Virus record (IMG/VR): IMGVR_UViG_3300046698_000139
Location: 1-28,918 of that record
Direction: 5' to 3' (one strand)
Length of the DNA stretch: 28,918 nucleotides
Origin: a virus
Shown in pieces: positions 1-7,413 of the stretch; positions within the stretch are counted from its first letter, which is position 1; every line of letters begins with the position of its first letter. A program made the position numbers and the translations under genes. The notes beneath the pieces were generated by a model, which saw only the letters and a list, made by a program, of their open reading frames with translations, searched no databases and had not been told where the DNA came from.

Positions 1-125
1 ACCTCGACAGTGATCAATGTCACAACCTCGGGCGCGGCGTAGTTGCCGCTGAGCGCGATGTTGAAAACGGTGGACTTGAAGTTGATGCCCTGCTTCTGAT
101 AAACGGCGGTGACTGCGTTCGCCAT
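1..125 (-). CDS. Structural-module protein, 3' part outside window
   Basis: Only the first 41 codons are inside the window; the gene continues past the left edge. The start ATG at 123-125 has a strong ribosome binding site (AAGGAG, eight bases upstream). The protein begins MANAVTAVYQKQGINFKSTV and looks like a soluble, beta-rich phage structural protein, but too little is visible to recognise a family. It follows the 240-aa gene after a 25-base gap on the same strand, so it most likely belongs to the same head/tail unit downstream of the capsid gene. Confidence 0.7.
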   Translation of the reverse strand, partial: MANAVTAVYQKQGINFKSTVFNIALSGNYAAPEVVTLITVE

Positions 126-150
126 GTGCGTTTCTCCTTGGTTGAATTTG

Positions 151-873
151 TTAGATCAGCTTGACGTAGAGGCCGAACGACCTCCACTCCCATCCTATGT
201 TTCCCTGGAGGTTGAAGTTCCATCCGTGTCCCGGCCCTTTGCCGCCGCGGTTCGGCGATCCCAGCCGGAACTGGAGATGCTGTTGCTGTTGAGTCAGTTT
301 GCGCGCGATCTCATCCCAGGCGTTCTGCGCCTGTTGGCCATAGTTCGTGACCCATCCCTGATTGGGCCGCTCCATGCCGATCAGCGCCGCAATCGAGAAT
401 GCAAGCGCGTGGGCGGCCAGGGGATGAATCTCGACAATGCTGGCGTCGGTCGTCAGCGGAGCCGGCCGGAATGTTCCGCGGACGCGAATGTCGAAGTTAC
501 CCGGCGCCACCTGCGGCGGCGTGTCGGGAAGAATCGTGCATTCTTTGCATGGATGGTACTGGTTATTCGGCGCGCCGGCCTTCTTGTAATCGACGTAGCG
601 AGGTTCGACGAGTCCGGCAAGAGGATAGGTCTGATTTGCAGGGCCGGCGCCCGTGGCGAATGGAACAAGGTTGTTCTCATCTGCTCCCACGGGCACATTC
701 GGGACGACGATCACCTTCTCGATGTTGGGCGAGCAAGCCCCCTCAAGATAGATGATCGCCGTCTCGTAAGCAATCGTGCAGAGCGGAGCGAAATACTCGG
801 GGGTGAGCCAATCGAAATAGGGATCACCCACGAGTCCCGACACCTGCCCGTAAACGTCCTTGCGTGTCTGCAT
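151..873 (-). CDS. Hypothetical head/tail accessory protein (240 aa)
   Basis: I do not recognise the family. I chose the ATG at 873, one base after the TAA of the upstream 316-aa gene and preceded by AAGGGCG; the longer open frame upstream overlaps that gene and has no support. The protein starts MQTRKDVYGQ, has a CKEC pair near residue 108, a hydrophobic Ala-rich helix near residues 148-165 and a Gly/Arg-rich C-terminus ending in aromatic residues. It is the third gene after the capsid-like gene. In P22-type phages that position holds tail accessory or head-completion proteins, so a head-tail connector role is possible by position only. Confidence 0.7.
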   Translation of the reverse strand: MQTRKDVYGQVSGLVGDPYFDWLTPEYFAPLCTIAYETAIIYLEGACSPNIEKVIVVPNVPVGADENNLVPFATGAGPANQTYPLAGLVEPRYVDYKKAGAPNNQYHPCKECTILPDTPPQVAPGNFDIRVRGTFRPAPLTTDASIVEIHPLAAHALAFSIAALIGMERPNQGWVTNYGQQAQNAWDEIARKLTQQQQHLQFRLGSPNRGGKGPGHGWNFNLQGNIGWEWRSFGLYVKLI

Positions 874-874
874 G

Positions 875-1825
875 TTACGCCCTTGCTTCGTCCCTGCGCT
901 TCTGCTCAGCCTTGACCTTCTTCCATTCATCGGCCGAGAGCGTGTTGAGTCGAACGTGGTCAACAGTGATCTCCCCGCTCAGGTACGCGAGCAGCGGGTT
1001 GACCACATAGGAGCACTTGCACATGCCCGTCTTCGAGACGTATTGCGCATTGCAGCGCGGGCAGGAGTCCTCGGGCCGCACCTGCGTATTGCGCCAGGCG
1101 CGCGCCGCGGGAATCCATTTCTGCTCGAAAGCGAAGTCCGCCCAGACCCGCTCGTTGTTTTGGATGTTAGCCCGCGTCTTGGGATCGTCGGCCCACACGT
1201 CCGCCTGCTCAAGCACGGCCATGCAGCGGTTTCGCATCTGCTCGTCGGTCTGCTTCACCAGATCACCCAGCAGCATGTCCTCGAATTTCAGATACCGCTC
1301 GCCCTTCTTGAAGATGTAGCGGGGCACCCTCACGGTGGACTTGGGAGTAATCCCCTCCATCGTCCCCTCGAAAACAATCACCCCTCCAGGTTTCGAGTAG
1401 ACATCCTCCGAGGAAAGGCCGTTATAGAAAAAGCTGAATTCCATTGCCTGCTCGATCGGCAGGATGATCTTCGGCTCGTGATGGCCGCGAACGCTGTGGT
1501 CGGACATCTCGCGGTTGCCCGTGAAACGGAAGACGGTGCGAGTAGCTGTGACAACCTTGATTCCGTAGGGCTTACCCGGCTGGCGCGCGGGAACGATGTA
1601 ATCCCAGGGGGAGTTTACGCACTCCAGGGGAAAGGGTGATCTGTTGAGGATCGTTGCGGGCTTGATCTCGCCGCGCAGCTCAAGTCTGGTCAGTTCGCGC
1701 TCGCGGAGCTTGTTGCGCTCCGTCGCCGCTACGCCGAGGTTTTGAGGGCTGATGACGTAGCCAGCCGTCGCGAGAATGTTTGCCGATTCAGGCAGTGCCG
1801 GGTGCTCGATTACCGATGTTTCCAT
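875..1825 (-). CDS. Hypothetical virion-module protein with C-terminal zinc-finger-like motif (316 aa)
   Basis: Start ATG at 1825 has the ribosome binding site GAAGGAG about ten bases upstream. No family was recognised. Residues 1-245 look soluble and mixed alpha/beta. Residues 255-271 hold four cysteines (C255, C258, C269, C271; CPRC then CKC), a likely metal-binding knuckle. The C-terminus is a charged, Lys/Arg/Glu-rich helix. Its reading frame ends one base before the next gene. A repeated hairpin element lies 27 bases upstream of the start and matches the one before the scaffold-like gene, suggesting shared control. The zinc-knuckle theme recurs in the portal-like protein of the same module. 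Confidence 0.75.
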   Translation of the reverse strand: METSVIEHPALPESANILATAGYVISPQNLGVAATERNKLRERELTRLELRGEIKPATILNRSPFPLECVNSPWDYIVPARQPGKPYGIKVVTATRTVFRFTGNREMSDHSVRGHHEPKIILPIEQAMEFSFFYNGLSSEDVYSKPGGVIVFEGTMEGITPKSTVRVPRYIFKKGERYLKFEDMLLGDLVKQTDEQMRNRCMAVLEQADVWADDPKTRANIQNNERVWADFAFEQKWIPAARAWRNTQVRPEDSCPRCNAQYVSKTGMCKCSYVVNPLLAYLSGEITVDHVRLNTLSADEWKKVKAEQKRRDEARA

Positions 1826-1851
1826 GGTGGTACGCTCCTTCTGGTGCGCTC

Positions 1852-1873
1852 CGAGGATTCTCCCCGCGAGGTT
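1852..1873 (-). promoter_or_regulatory. Repeated 5' leader hairpin, copy 1
   Basis: On the minus strand the 15 bases CGGGGAGAATCCTCG (1866-1852) are identical to 5950-5936. They are preceded by AACCT, with only the two intervening bases differing. The core can fold as CGGGGA-GAA-UCCUCG, a six-pair stem with one G-U pair and a three-base loop. It lies 27 bases before the ATG of the 316-aa gene and abuts the stop codon of the gene before it. A role as an mRNA-stabilising or translation-control hairpin is inferred. Confidence 0.5.
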
Positions 1874-2567
1874 AGACGTGACTCATCAGACCGCGATCGT
1901 TGACGAGCCGGTTGCGGAAGCCAGATAACGCCGGGTTCCCTTTGACAAACTCAAGGTTGGTCTTGCGCTGATACGTCACTTCATTCAGAAACCAATCGTA
2001 CTTGGCTTCCTCGCGCACATCCGCCTCTTCAATGTCGCGCTGCATGGCCCTGACCAGCGATTCCTCATCGATGGTCCCATGCAGGTGCGCGCCGTTCTCC
2101 CATATCGAGATCGACTCGCGCACGTCCTCAAGCAGCGGAATCTGCGGCCATGGGCCTCCGCCGGAGAGCATGAAATATCCGCCTCTCTCCGGGAACGGAC
2201 CCATCATCGGCGTCACATTGTCCTGAGACAGAGCGGATTCCCATTGCAACTTATTGCCAAAGCTGGACGGCGGAAACCACCGCTCCAGAATCCAGCCGGT
2301 ACACGGGTAGAGCGGAACCCATAGCATCCCGATGCGGATGGCCGTCGGCGCAATCTGCTGAGTCTTGAACGCCACATCGTGCGCGCGCTCCTCAAACTGC
2401 ACCTGCTCGGTTCCCTCATCGAACTCGGTCCACATGCCGGCGCGCTGGACGAGATGGTTTTCCGCCAGGATGATGCGCCAGTTGGGATCGCCGTGCTCGT
2501 TCTTACCGCCCCATGCGAGCAACTTGGCTGTAATCTCGGCGGGCGTGTCCCTTAAAGGGTCAAGCAT
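1872..2567 (-). CDS. Hypothetical structural-module protein (231 aa)
   Basis: First gene after the capsid-like gene and its terminator-like hairpin. It starts MLDPLRDTPAEITAKLLAWG and is rich in Trp and Pro, with a run of aromatic residues in the middle (around 110-125) and a helical, acidic C-terminal third. No family was recognised. The ribosome binding site is not strong: the bases before the ATG are AT-rich with no clear GGAG. In P22-like gene orders this slot often holds a head-tail adaptor, and the 231-aa size would not contradict that, but nothing in the sequence proves it. Confidence 0.7.
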   Translation of the reverse strand: MLDPLRDTPAEITAKLLAWGGKNEHGDPNWRIILAENHLVQRAGMWTEFDEGTEQVQFEERAHDVAFKTQQIAPTAIRIGMLWVPLYPCTGWILERWFPPSSFGNKLQWESALSQDNVTPMMGPFPERGGYFMLSGGGPWPQIPLLEDVRESISIWENGAHLHGTIDEESLVRAMQRDIEEADVREEAKYDWFLNEVTYQRKTNLEFVKGNPALSGFRNRLVNDRGLMSHV

Positions 2568-2573
2568 TTTGCT

Positions 2574-2605
2574 CCAGAATGAAGCGGGCCGCCGAAGCAG
2601 CCCGC
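2574..2605 (-). terminator. Intrinsic terminator-like hairpin after capsid gene
   Basis: Minus-strand stem GCGGGCTGC / GCGGCCCGC (nine pairs, one G-U) with a TTCG loop (2593-2596), followed by TTCATTC. The T-tract is weak, so partial termination after the capsid-like gene is the more likely effect. It shares loop and stem length with the hairpins at 5964-5992 and 11053-11080. Confidence 0.65.
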
Positions 2606-2632
2606 CCAGGTTATGACCCGATTGTTACCGGG

Positions 2633-3925
2633 TTAGTTGGAGAAACTCGACTGGATGCTCAAGCCGTAAATCACGCCCGAGGTAAAGTTGTTGCGCGAAG
2701 CGTAGTTTACCGCATCGTACAACCACGCATCCTTGTAGCTGGATGTGTTGCTGCCGGACGGCCGCTGGAACCAGATGCCCTCAATCTGTCCGGGGACAAA
2801 CTGCGGGGCATCGTTGAAGCGGCAGCGGATCATGCTGGCGCGGTCCATGAAGTAGAGCTTGTCGATCGCGGCCACGGTGTCCAGGCACCACTCGACGCCG
2901 GCGATCCGCTCCTCGGTGAACGTGTCGGGCACGCCGTCGAACTTCGGAGCCTTGCCGGTCGGCATGGTGATCTGCTGAATGGCAAAGCCGAGTTGGTTCC
3001 ACGAGGCGCGCTGCGCATTGTGGCCGTACCAGAAGTTCTTGGGCCGGTCGCGGTTGTAAGTGGTGTTGCCCAGGGCCTGCTGCATCCTGGTCAGAAACGT
3101 CTCGACGATGCCCAGGGTGAGCAGCGAGTTGGCGTTGTAGGCCGGGCTCTGGACGTAGGAGAGGCTCCGGTCCATCCCCAGGTACTCGCCGGTGGTGTTC
3201 GGGCTGACGATGTACTGGATGCCGTTGAAGAACAGCGGCGAGCCGGAGGCCACGTTGTTGACCATCACGTAGTCGCCAGCGACCACGCCACCGGGGACGT
3301 TATCCACGGTGATCTGGTTGCCGGTGCCGATGCCGTTCTTGGGAGCGTCAACCACATTCGCGGAGCCGCGGAGTTGGTAGTTGCCGTCGCCGGACATGAA
3401 CTGCACGGTGTCCTGAATGTCGATCAGGCGGGAACCGAACGGTGTGGTGGCCAGGGCGATGGGGTTGGCGCCACCCCCGGCGTAGGTAGCCGCAACGGTA
3501 GCGATCTGGCCGGTGTTGAAGCCCTGCAGCGACTGGTTCCGCTTCTTGGGCATCTTGGTGTGCGCGTCGGCCACGAGCTTGTCGACGGGGTTGACGGCGA
3601 TCACCGTCTTGCCGGACGAGCCGATGCGCTTCTGGAGGTCGGTGGCGGTGATTGCGAGCAGGATCTCAACGGGGGTCATAATCCCCTCGTTGTAGGCCCC
3701 GCCGGTGCCGGTCGGGTAGTTGCCGCCGTCAGTCGAGCCAGCGCCGAAGCTGCCGCCGTACTCGTACTGCAGCATGACGCGGAACTCTTGGAGGCTGGTG
3801 ATGGTCTGCGGGCCCATGGTCGAGAACCGGCGGTCCAGCTCGGACTCCATGTTCTCGATGACTTCCTTGGGCGGGGTGTAGGTTTGCAGCATGATAACGC
3901 TGTCGGCTTGGGCTGTGATTGGCAT
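2633..3925 (-). CDS. Putative major capsid protein (430 aa)
   Basis: The product is a 430-residue soluble protein starting MPITAQADSVIMLQTYTPPK, with many beta-type stretches, Gly/Asn/Thr-rich loops around residues 60-80 and 195-240, and a C-terminus ending in short aromatic strands. Size, composition and position directly after a scaffold-like gene fit a coat protein of the HK97 fold; P22 coat is also 430 residues, which may be coincidence. The ATG at 3925 is preceded by GAAGGAG with good spacing. The 276-base leader contains interleaved inverted repeats, and a terminator-like hairpin follows the stop, consistent with separate high-level control. The call rests on gene order and composition, not on a recognised signature motif. 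Confidence 0.75.
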   Translation of the reverse strand: MPITAQADSVIMLQTYTPPKEVIENMESELDRRFSTMGPQTITSLQEFRVMLQYEYGGSFGAGSTDGGNYPTGTGGAYNEGIMTPVEILLAITATDLQKRIGSSGKTVIAVNPVDKLVADAHTKMPKKRNQSLQGFNTGQIATVAATYAGGGANPIALATTPFGSRLIDIQDTVQFMSGDGNYQLRGSANVVDAPKNGIGTGNQITVDNVPGGVVAGDYVMVNNVASGSPLFFNGIQYIVSPNTTGEYLGMDRSLSYVQSPAYNANSLLTLGIVETFLTRMQQALGNTTYNRDRPKNFWYGHNAQRASWNQLGFAIQQITMPTGKAPKFDGVPDTFTEERIAGVEWCLDTVAAIDKLYFMDRASMIRCRFNDAPQFVPGQIEGIWFQRPSGSNTSSYKDAWLYDAVNYASRNNFTSGVIYGLSIQSSFSN

Positions 3926-3995
3926 GGTGATACACTCCTTCGCGCTTAATCCGACGTAGGGATCAAGTGCGGCATTGCTCGGTTAGGAGTGGGTG

Positions 3996-4044
3996 GAGCG
4001 CCTGGCGAGACCGTCAGGCGGCTTGGGGCTGTGAGCGTCTCGCC
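3996..4044 (-). promoter_or_regulatory. Interleaved inverted repeats in capsid gene leader
   Basis: Eight-base arms GGCGAGAC (4004-4011) and GTCTCGCC (4037-4044) are perfectly complementary, and six-base arms CGCCTG (3999-4004) and CAGGCG (4015-4020) are too. The two pairs interleave and share one base, giving either alternative hairpins or a pseudoknot-like fold. The element sits about 75-120 bases upstream of the capsid-like ATG. On the + strand the outer stem is followed by TTTTCTCTT, so it could also stop rightward transcription. The rest of the 3926-4201 gap has no convincing gene and no clear promoter. Confidence 0.45.
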
Positions 4045-4201
4045 TTTTCTCTTGAGGTTCCATCCCTGACCGGAGCCGAAACCCGGTACGGCGTCTTTAG
4101 GAGGTCGCCACTCGATACTTCAACTTTCGCTCGATCTTGCCGTTCTAAACTTGGGGTGGGCCTTTCGCATTTCGCTACTCAGCCCCTTTTTGGGTTGTCT
4201 C

Positions 4202-5911
4202 TTAGCGTCTGGCCGCCATCAACTGCCGTTGCCGGCCGAATGTGCGGCTCAAGCGTTCGCTGCCACTCAAAGAATGCCAGTCTTTGTCCTCTTTTGCAAG
4301 TTGAGATTCAGCCGCGCGCCACGCTTCATCGGAACTCATGGCCTTTGGCTGGACCGGACCACCCTGCGCCGGCTCCCTGCTGGCGGTGGGTGCAGTGCCC
4401 GCCTGAGCGGATTCCGCGGCCCCTTTGACCTCGGCGCCGTACTTGCGAACCAACTTGGTAACGATCCGGTTCAAAAGCGACTTGCCGGATTCGTCTCGCG
4501 ACTGGAGAACCCCGTCGAAGGCTTTCACCCGCTGCTGCATGTTTTCGGGGGTCGGGTTAGCCAGATACTGCATCTCAAGCTGAATCTGGCGGTTGAACTC
4601 GTAGGGGTCGGCCTTGATGAACGACTCAATCTCGCTCCCCACGGCGTTCTTGAACGCGCTGATGTTCGTTCCCGGCAGCGGTGTATTGAGCTGCCAGTCG
4701 GGGATCACCGCGCCGGCTTTGCGCAGCCCGGCGATGATGTTGTCCACTTGGTCAAAGGTCCGCTTGCCGGCCTCGGAGAAGAACTTGGCAGTGCCATCCT
4801 TGCGCACCTGATCCCGGCTCTGCTTGCCCGCTCCGTTCTTGGCTGCCGCGTTGGCCGCCTCAATGCGCTTGGCCTCGTCCAGCCGGGCCTGGACATCCTT
4901 GCGGGTGTTCTCGTCCAGGTGCGACAGGTCCGGGTCGGGCTTCGTCCCGTCCTTCGGGTGCAAGTCGTCCTTGATGATCGAGAGGGCCAGTTTCAGGTCG
5001 TTGTCGCGCTCGCGGTCGGCTTCCGAGGCGTACTGGTTGGCGGCAATGCGAGCGTCAACCTCTTCCAGCGTGCTGTCGGCGTAGCGGTCAACGACGTGCT
5101 CACCGAACAGGTAGAGGTCGTCACCGTAGACTGGCGCGCCGGTGTCGTCCACGACCTGCTTGCCGTCCGCCCCGATGACCGCGAACTCCTGCATGAACGA
5201 GTCGAAAGCTCCGGCCATCCCTTCGGGTGTCTCGGCCGCCTGAAACTGCATTCGGAGGGCTGTGGTACTGGCTGCCGTCTTCTTCGCATAGTTGGCCGAC
5301 TCGGCGTTGGGGAAGATGCCCTTGAACTGCGACAGCTCGGCGTGCTCGCGGGCCATCTTGAATAGCGCGCCCTTGGCGGCCGGGTCAGCCTCAAGAGCCG
5401 CCTTGAGCGCATCGTTGCCCTTGATAAGCTCGTTGAGCGCTTGGGGCGTCAGCGCCTTCTCTTCGGCCAGCGAATACTGCTCCTCGGCTGTGCCATCCGG
5501 CGCGGGCGTCTCGGCATCGGCCGGCTTCGTCTCGGCTGGCGGTTGCTCGCCGGGAGTTTCCGCTGGCTTCGTCTCACCCTCGGCGGGAGCGGCCTCTGTT
5601 GAAGTCCACGGTGAGTCGTCCGTGATCTCGACGCCGGGGTTCTCGGCCTTGAACGCTTCCAACTCCTGCCGCCATGTCACTTCGGCTTGATAGGCGTCAA
5701 CTGCGTTGCCGTACTCGGCGGCGTTCATCTTTGCTGGCGGCTGTGGGCCGCTGGGCGGGGCGCCTGCCGCTGGTTGTACCGTGGTTGGCGGCGCAGCAGG
5801 CGCTGGGGTTGACGGGGCCGCTACTGGTGCGGCTGATGCGGCTGGAGGAGCCGCGGCGGGCGCTGGTGCCGCTGCTGGTGCGGCGGCGGGAACTACTGGA
5901 GTCGTTGCCAT
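4202..5911 (-). CDS. Putative scaffolding protein (569 aa)
   Basis: Residues 1-60 are almost entirely Ala and Pro. Residues 75-150 are acidic, low-complexity and Pro/Glu-rich. Residues 150-480 are strongly helical and charged, and the C-terminus is basic and helical (RQRQLMAARR). A disordered acidic N-terminus, a helical body and a basic C-terminal helix directly upstream of the coat gene are the usual features of phage scaffolding proteins, whose C-terminal helix binds coat during procapsid assembly. At 569 residues it is longer than P22 scaffold (about 300), mainly from the low-complexity N-terminus. The ATG at 5911 has AAGGAG eight bases upstream, behind a repeated leader hairpin. No protease motif was seen. 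Confidence 0.7.
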   Translation of the reverse strand: MATTPVVPAAAPAAAPAPAAAPPAASAAPVAAPSTPAPAAPPTTVQPAAGAPPSGPQPPAKMNAAEYGNAVDAYQAEVTWRQELEAFKAENPGVEITDDSPWTSTEAAPAEGETKPAETPGEQPPAETKPADAETPAPDGTAEEQYSLAEEKALTPQALNELIKGNDALKAALEADPAAKGALFKMAREHAELSQFKGIFPNAESANYAKKTAASTTALRMQFQAAETPEGMAGAFDSFMQEFAVIGADGKQVVDDTGAPVYGDDLYLFGEHVVDRYADSTLEEVDARIAANQYASEADRERDNDLKLALSIIKDDLHPKDGTKPDPDLSHLDENTRKDVQARLDEAKRIEAANAAAKNGAGKQSRDQVRKDGTAKFFSEAGKRTFDQVDNIIAGLRKAGAVIPDWQLNTPLPGTNISAFKNAVGSEIESFIKADPYEFNRQIQLEMQYLANPTPENMQQRVKAFDGVLQSRDESGKSLLNRIVTKLVRKYGAEVKGAAESAQAGTAPTASREPAQGGPVQPKAMSSDEAWRAAESQLAKEDKDWHSLSGSERLSRTFGRQRQLMAARR

Positions 5912-5935
5912 GGGTGTTGCTCCTTGAAACTGCTG

Positions 5936-5957
5936 CGAGGATTCTCCCCGTCAGGTT
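5936..5957 (-). promoter_or_regulatory. Repeated 5' leader hairpin, copy 2
   Basis: Second copy of the element at 1852-1873: 20 of 22 bases match, and the distance to the start codon is nearly the same (25 against 27 bases). It lies between a terminator-like hairpin and the ribosome binding site of the scaffold-like gene. A transcript starting or processed just upstream would carry it at or near its 5' end. Confidence 0.5.
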
Positions 5958-5963
5958 GTGGGC

Positions 5964-5992
5964 CAAAAGAAAGGGCCGCTCGAAAGCGACCC
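5964..5992 (-). terminator. Intrinsic terminator after 407-aa gene
   Basis: Minus-strand stem GGGTCGCT / AGCGGCCC (eight pairs, one G-U) closed by a TTCG loop and followed by TTTCTTTT. It ends the unit containing the portal-like and 407-aa genes. The 5993-6178 stretch between the 407-aa stop and this hairpin holds only an ORF of 29 codons without a ribosome binding site; it is AT-rich and I see no gene there. Confidence 0.75.
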
Positions 5993-6178
5993 TGAAACGT
6001 CAGTGAAACGGCGAATGGTGTTATTGGAAATACCGGAAGGGCCGCAAAAGTGGATCGTTGGGCCATTCAAGTTTCGATGAAGAACGCCAATCTATCAAAG
6101 CAGCCATCAATCCAAACGGCAAAATCCATCCCCATACCAGCAAATGGAAGACGCATAACGTTAGATCTATAAGACGCT

Positions 6179-7402
6179 TCATTCCTGCACCGCAAGCGAC
6201 TTCTGGACGGCTATCTCCCTTTCGCTATCGCTTGGAGGATTGTTTTCAGGATAGGAACCGGGATGAGATTCAAGAGTTCCATCCTCATTTTCAGCCACAT
6301 GGAACGAAGCGAATCCGGGCGCGTGCGGCGAGTAGGGATCGCCGGGCTGGACCGGACCCTGAACCGCATCAAACTGCTCCGGAGCGCCGAATGGCGCAGA
6401 ACCGGAAATACCCTGCTGCGGCACGGATCGCTGTTGTGCCTCCGGTCCTTTGCCGCCGCCAACTACGGCAATCCTCGCGTTCTCGGCCTCGGCCACCCAC
6501 CCGCCCTGTTGTCCAGGATAGGCCTGTTGTCCAGGATAGGCCTGTTGTCCAGGATAGGCCTGACCGTGACCCTGCGGATATGATCCCCCATCGGGAACTT
6601 GCGCGCCTGGATGGCCGCCAAGATTGAATCGAGTTGGCTTGCCTACCCGCACAACCCGATCCCGCACGTAGCCGTTCGGATCGCCACCGTCGATAAAGAA
6701 GACCGGCCCATCCGGGCTTTCCACCGTCACATTCGCGATGGCGGAGATGTTGGGATTTACGGAGCCGTCGGCCTCGATCACGCGAACAGGGTCTCCGACT
6801 TTCAACTCCGGGCCCACGCCATAGGAGCCGGGATAGTCGGTCCCGTCGCCGGTCTGCGTCCAGTTGTCCGCACCGTCAGGCCAGCGTCCGGTACCGGAGC
6901 CGTCGGCTTCCGCCTTTTCCTTGTCGAACACATCCTTCGGGACCACCAGCGTCGGCGGATGCTGGAAGGCCAGATTCTTCAAACGTGCGTCATGGTCACT
7001 GTCGCTTTCGAGCGCCTGCCGCTCGGCGACCGGAACATGAAGTCCAGGGTTGCCAACCAGCTCCGAATCGATGGCGGGCACTGGCATGTTGGGGGTGTTT
7101 GGGTTGCGGTTCCACTCTTGGACGTTTGCATGATCGGTGAGCAGCGCGGCGTGGGCATCGGCGACCGGGAGATCGAACCAGCCGAAGCCCGCGCCCGCCG
7201 AGAGCGGGGGAACACTCAGGGCCACGTCTCCAACCTTGCGGCTCGCTCCTGCCAGGACAAGTTGCGGCCCGGAGAGCGGATCTGCGTAGAGAAGCGACAG
7301 GAACTCGCGGCCATCGGCCTGAAGTTGCGAATTCACCACAAGCGCGGGGACGGCGACGCCGTTGCGCACGAAGGTTACGGTTGAGTTGAAACGCTGTTGC
7401 AT
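6179..7402 (-). CDS. Hypothetical structural-module protein with YPGQQ repeats (407 aa)
   Basis: Starts MQQRFNSTVTFVRNGVAVPA with TAAGGAG eight bases upstream of the ATG, 12 bases after the portal-like stop. Residues 1-80 look beta-rich. Residues 80-160 include a Pro/Asn-rich stretch, and residues 200-260 form a second beta-rich region. Residues 270-300 are a Gly/Pro/Gln linker with three perfect AYPGQQ repeats, and the remainder is low-complexity and Pro/Gly-rich. The position between portal and scaffold and the disordered linker suggest a minor capsid or head-decoration protein, but no family was recognised. Confidence 0.7.
   Translation of the reverse strand: MQQRFNSTVTFVRNGVAVPALVVNSQLQADGREFLSLLYADPLSGPQLVLAGASRKVGDVALSVPPLSAGAGFGWFDLPVADAHAALLTDHANVQEWNRNPNTPNMPVPAIDSELVGNPGLHVPVAERQALESDSDHDARLKNLAFQHPPTLVVPKDVFDKEKAEADGSGTGRWPDGADNWTQTGDGTDYPGSYGVGPELKVGDPVRVIEADGSVNPNISAIANVTVESPDGPVFFIDGGDPNGYVRDRVVRVGKPTRFNLGGHPGAQVPDGGSYPQGHGQAYPGQQAYPGQQAYPGQQGGWVAEAENARIAVVGGGKGPEAQQRSVPQQGISGSAPFGAPEQFDAVQGPVQPGDPYSPHAPGFASFHVAENEDGTLESHPGSYPENNPPSDSEREIAVQKSLAVQE
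6505..6558 (-). repeat. Three perfect 18-bp tandem repeats inside the 407-aa gene
   Basis: The unit CCTGTTGTCCAGGATAGG (as read on the + strand) occurs three times head to tail with no mismatch, then decays after four bases. In the coding frame it gives the AYPGQQ repeat. Identity at the DNA level points to recent slippage expansion, so copy number may vary between related phages. Confidence 0.9.
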
Positions 7403-7413
7403 GGTGATTCTCC

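Noticed and set aside
2579-3949. Long + strand open frame (456 codons) opposite the capsid-like gene
   Set aside because: It is the antisense of a better-supported gene in GC-rich DNA, has Val/Gly/Asp/Leu/Arg-biased composition typical of antisense shadows, and no ribosome binding site.
4151-5365. + strand frame of 404 codons opposite the scaffold-like gene
   Set aside because: Same antisense shadow effect; the minus-strand gene has a strong start site and scaffold-like composition.
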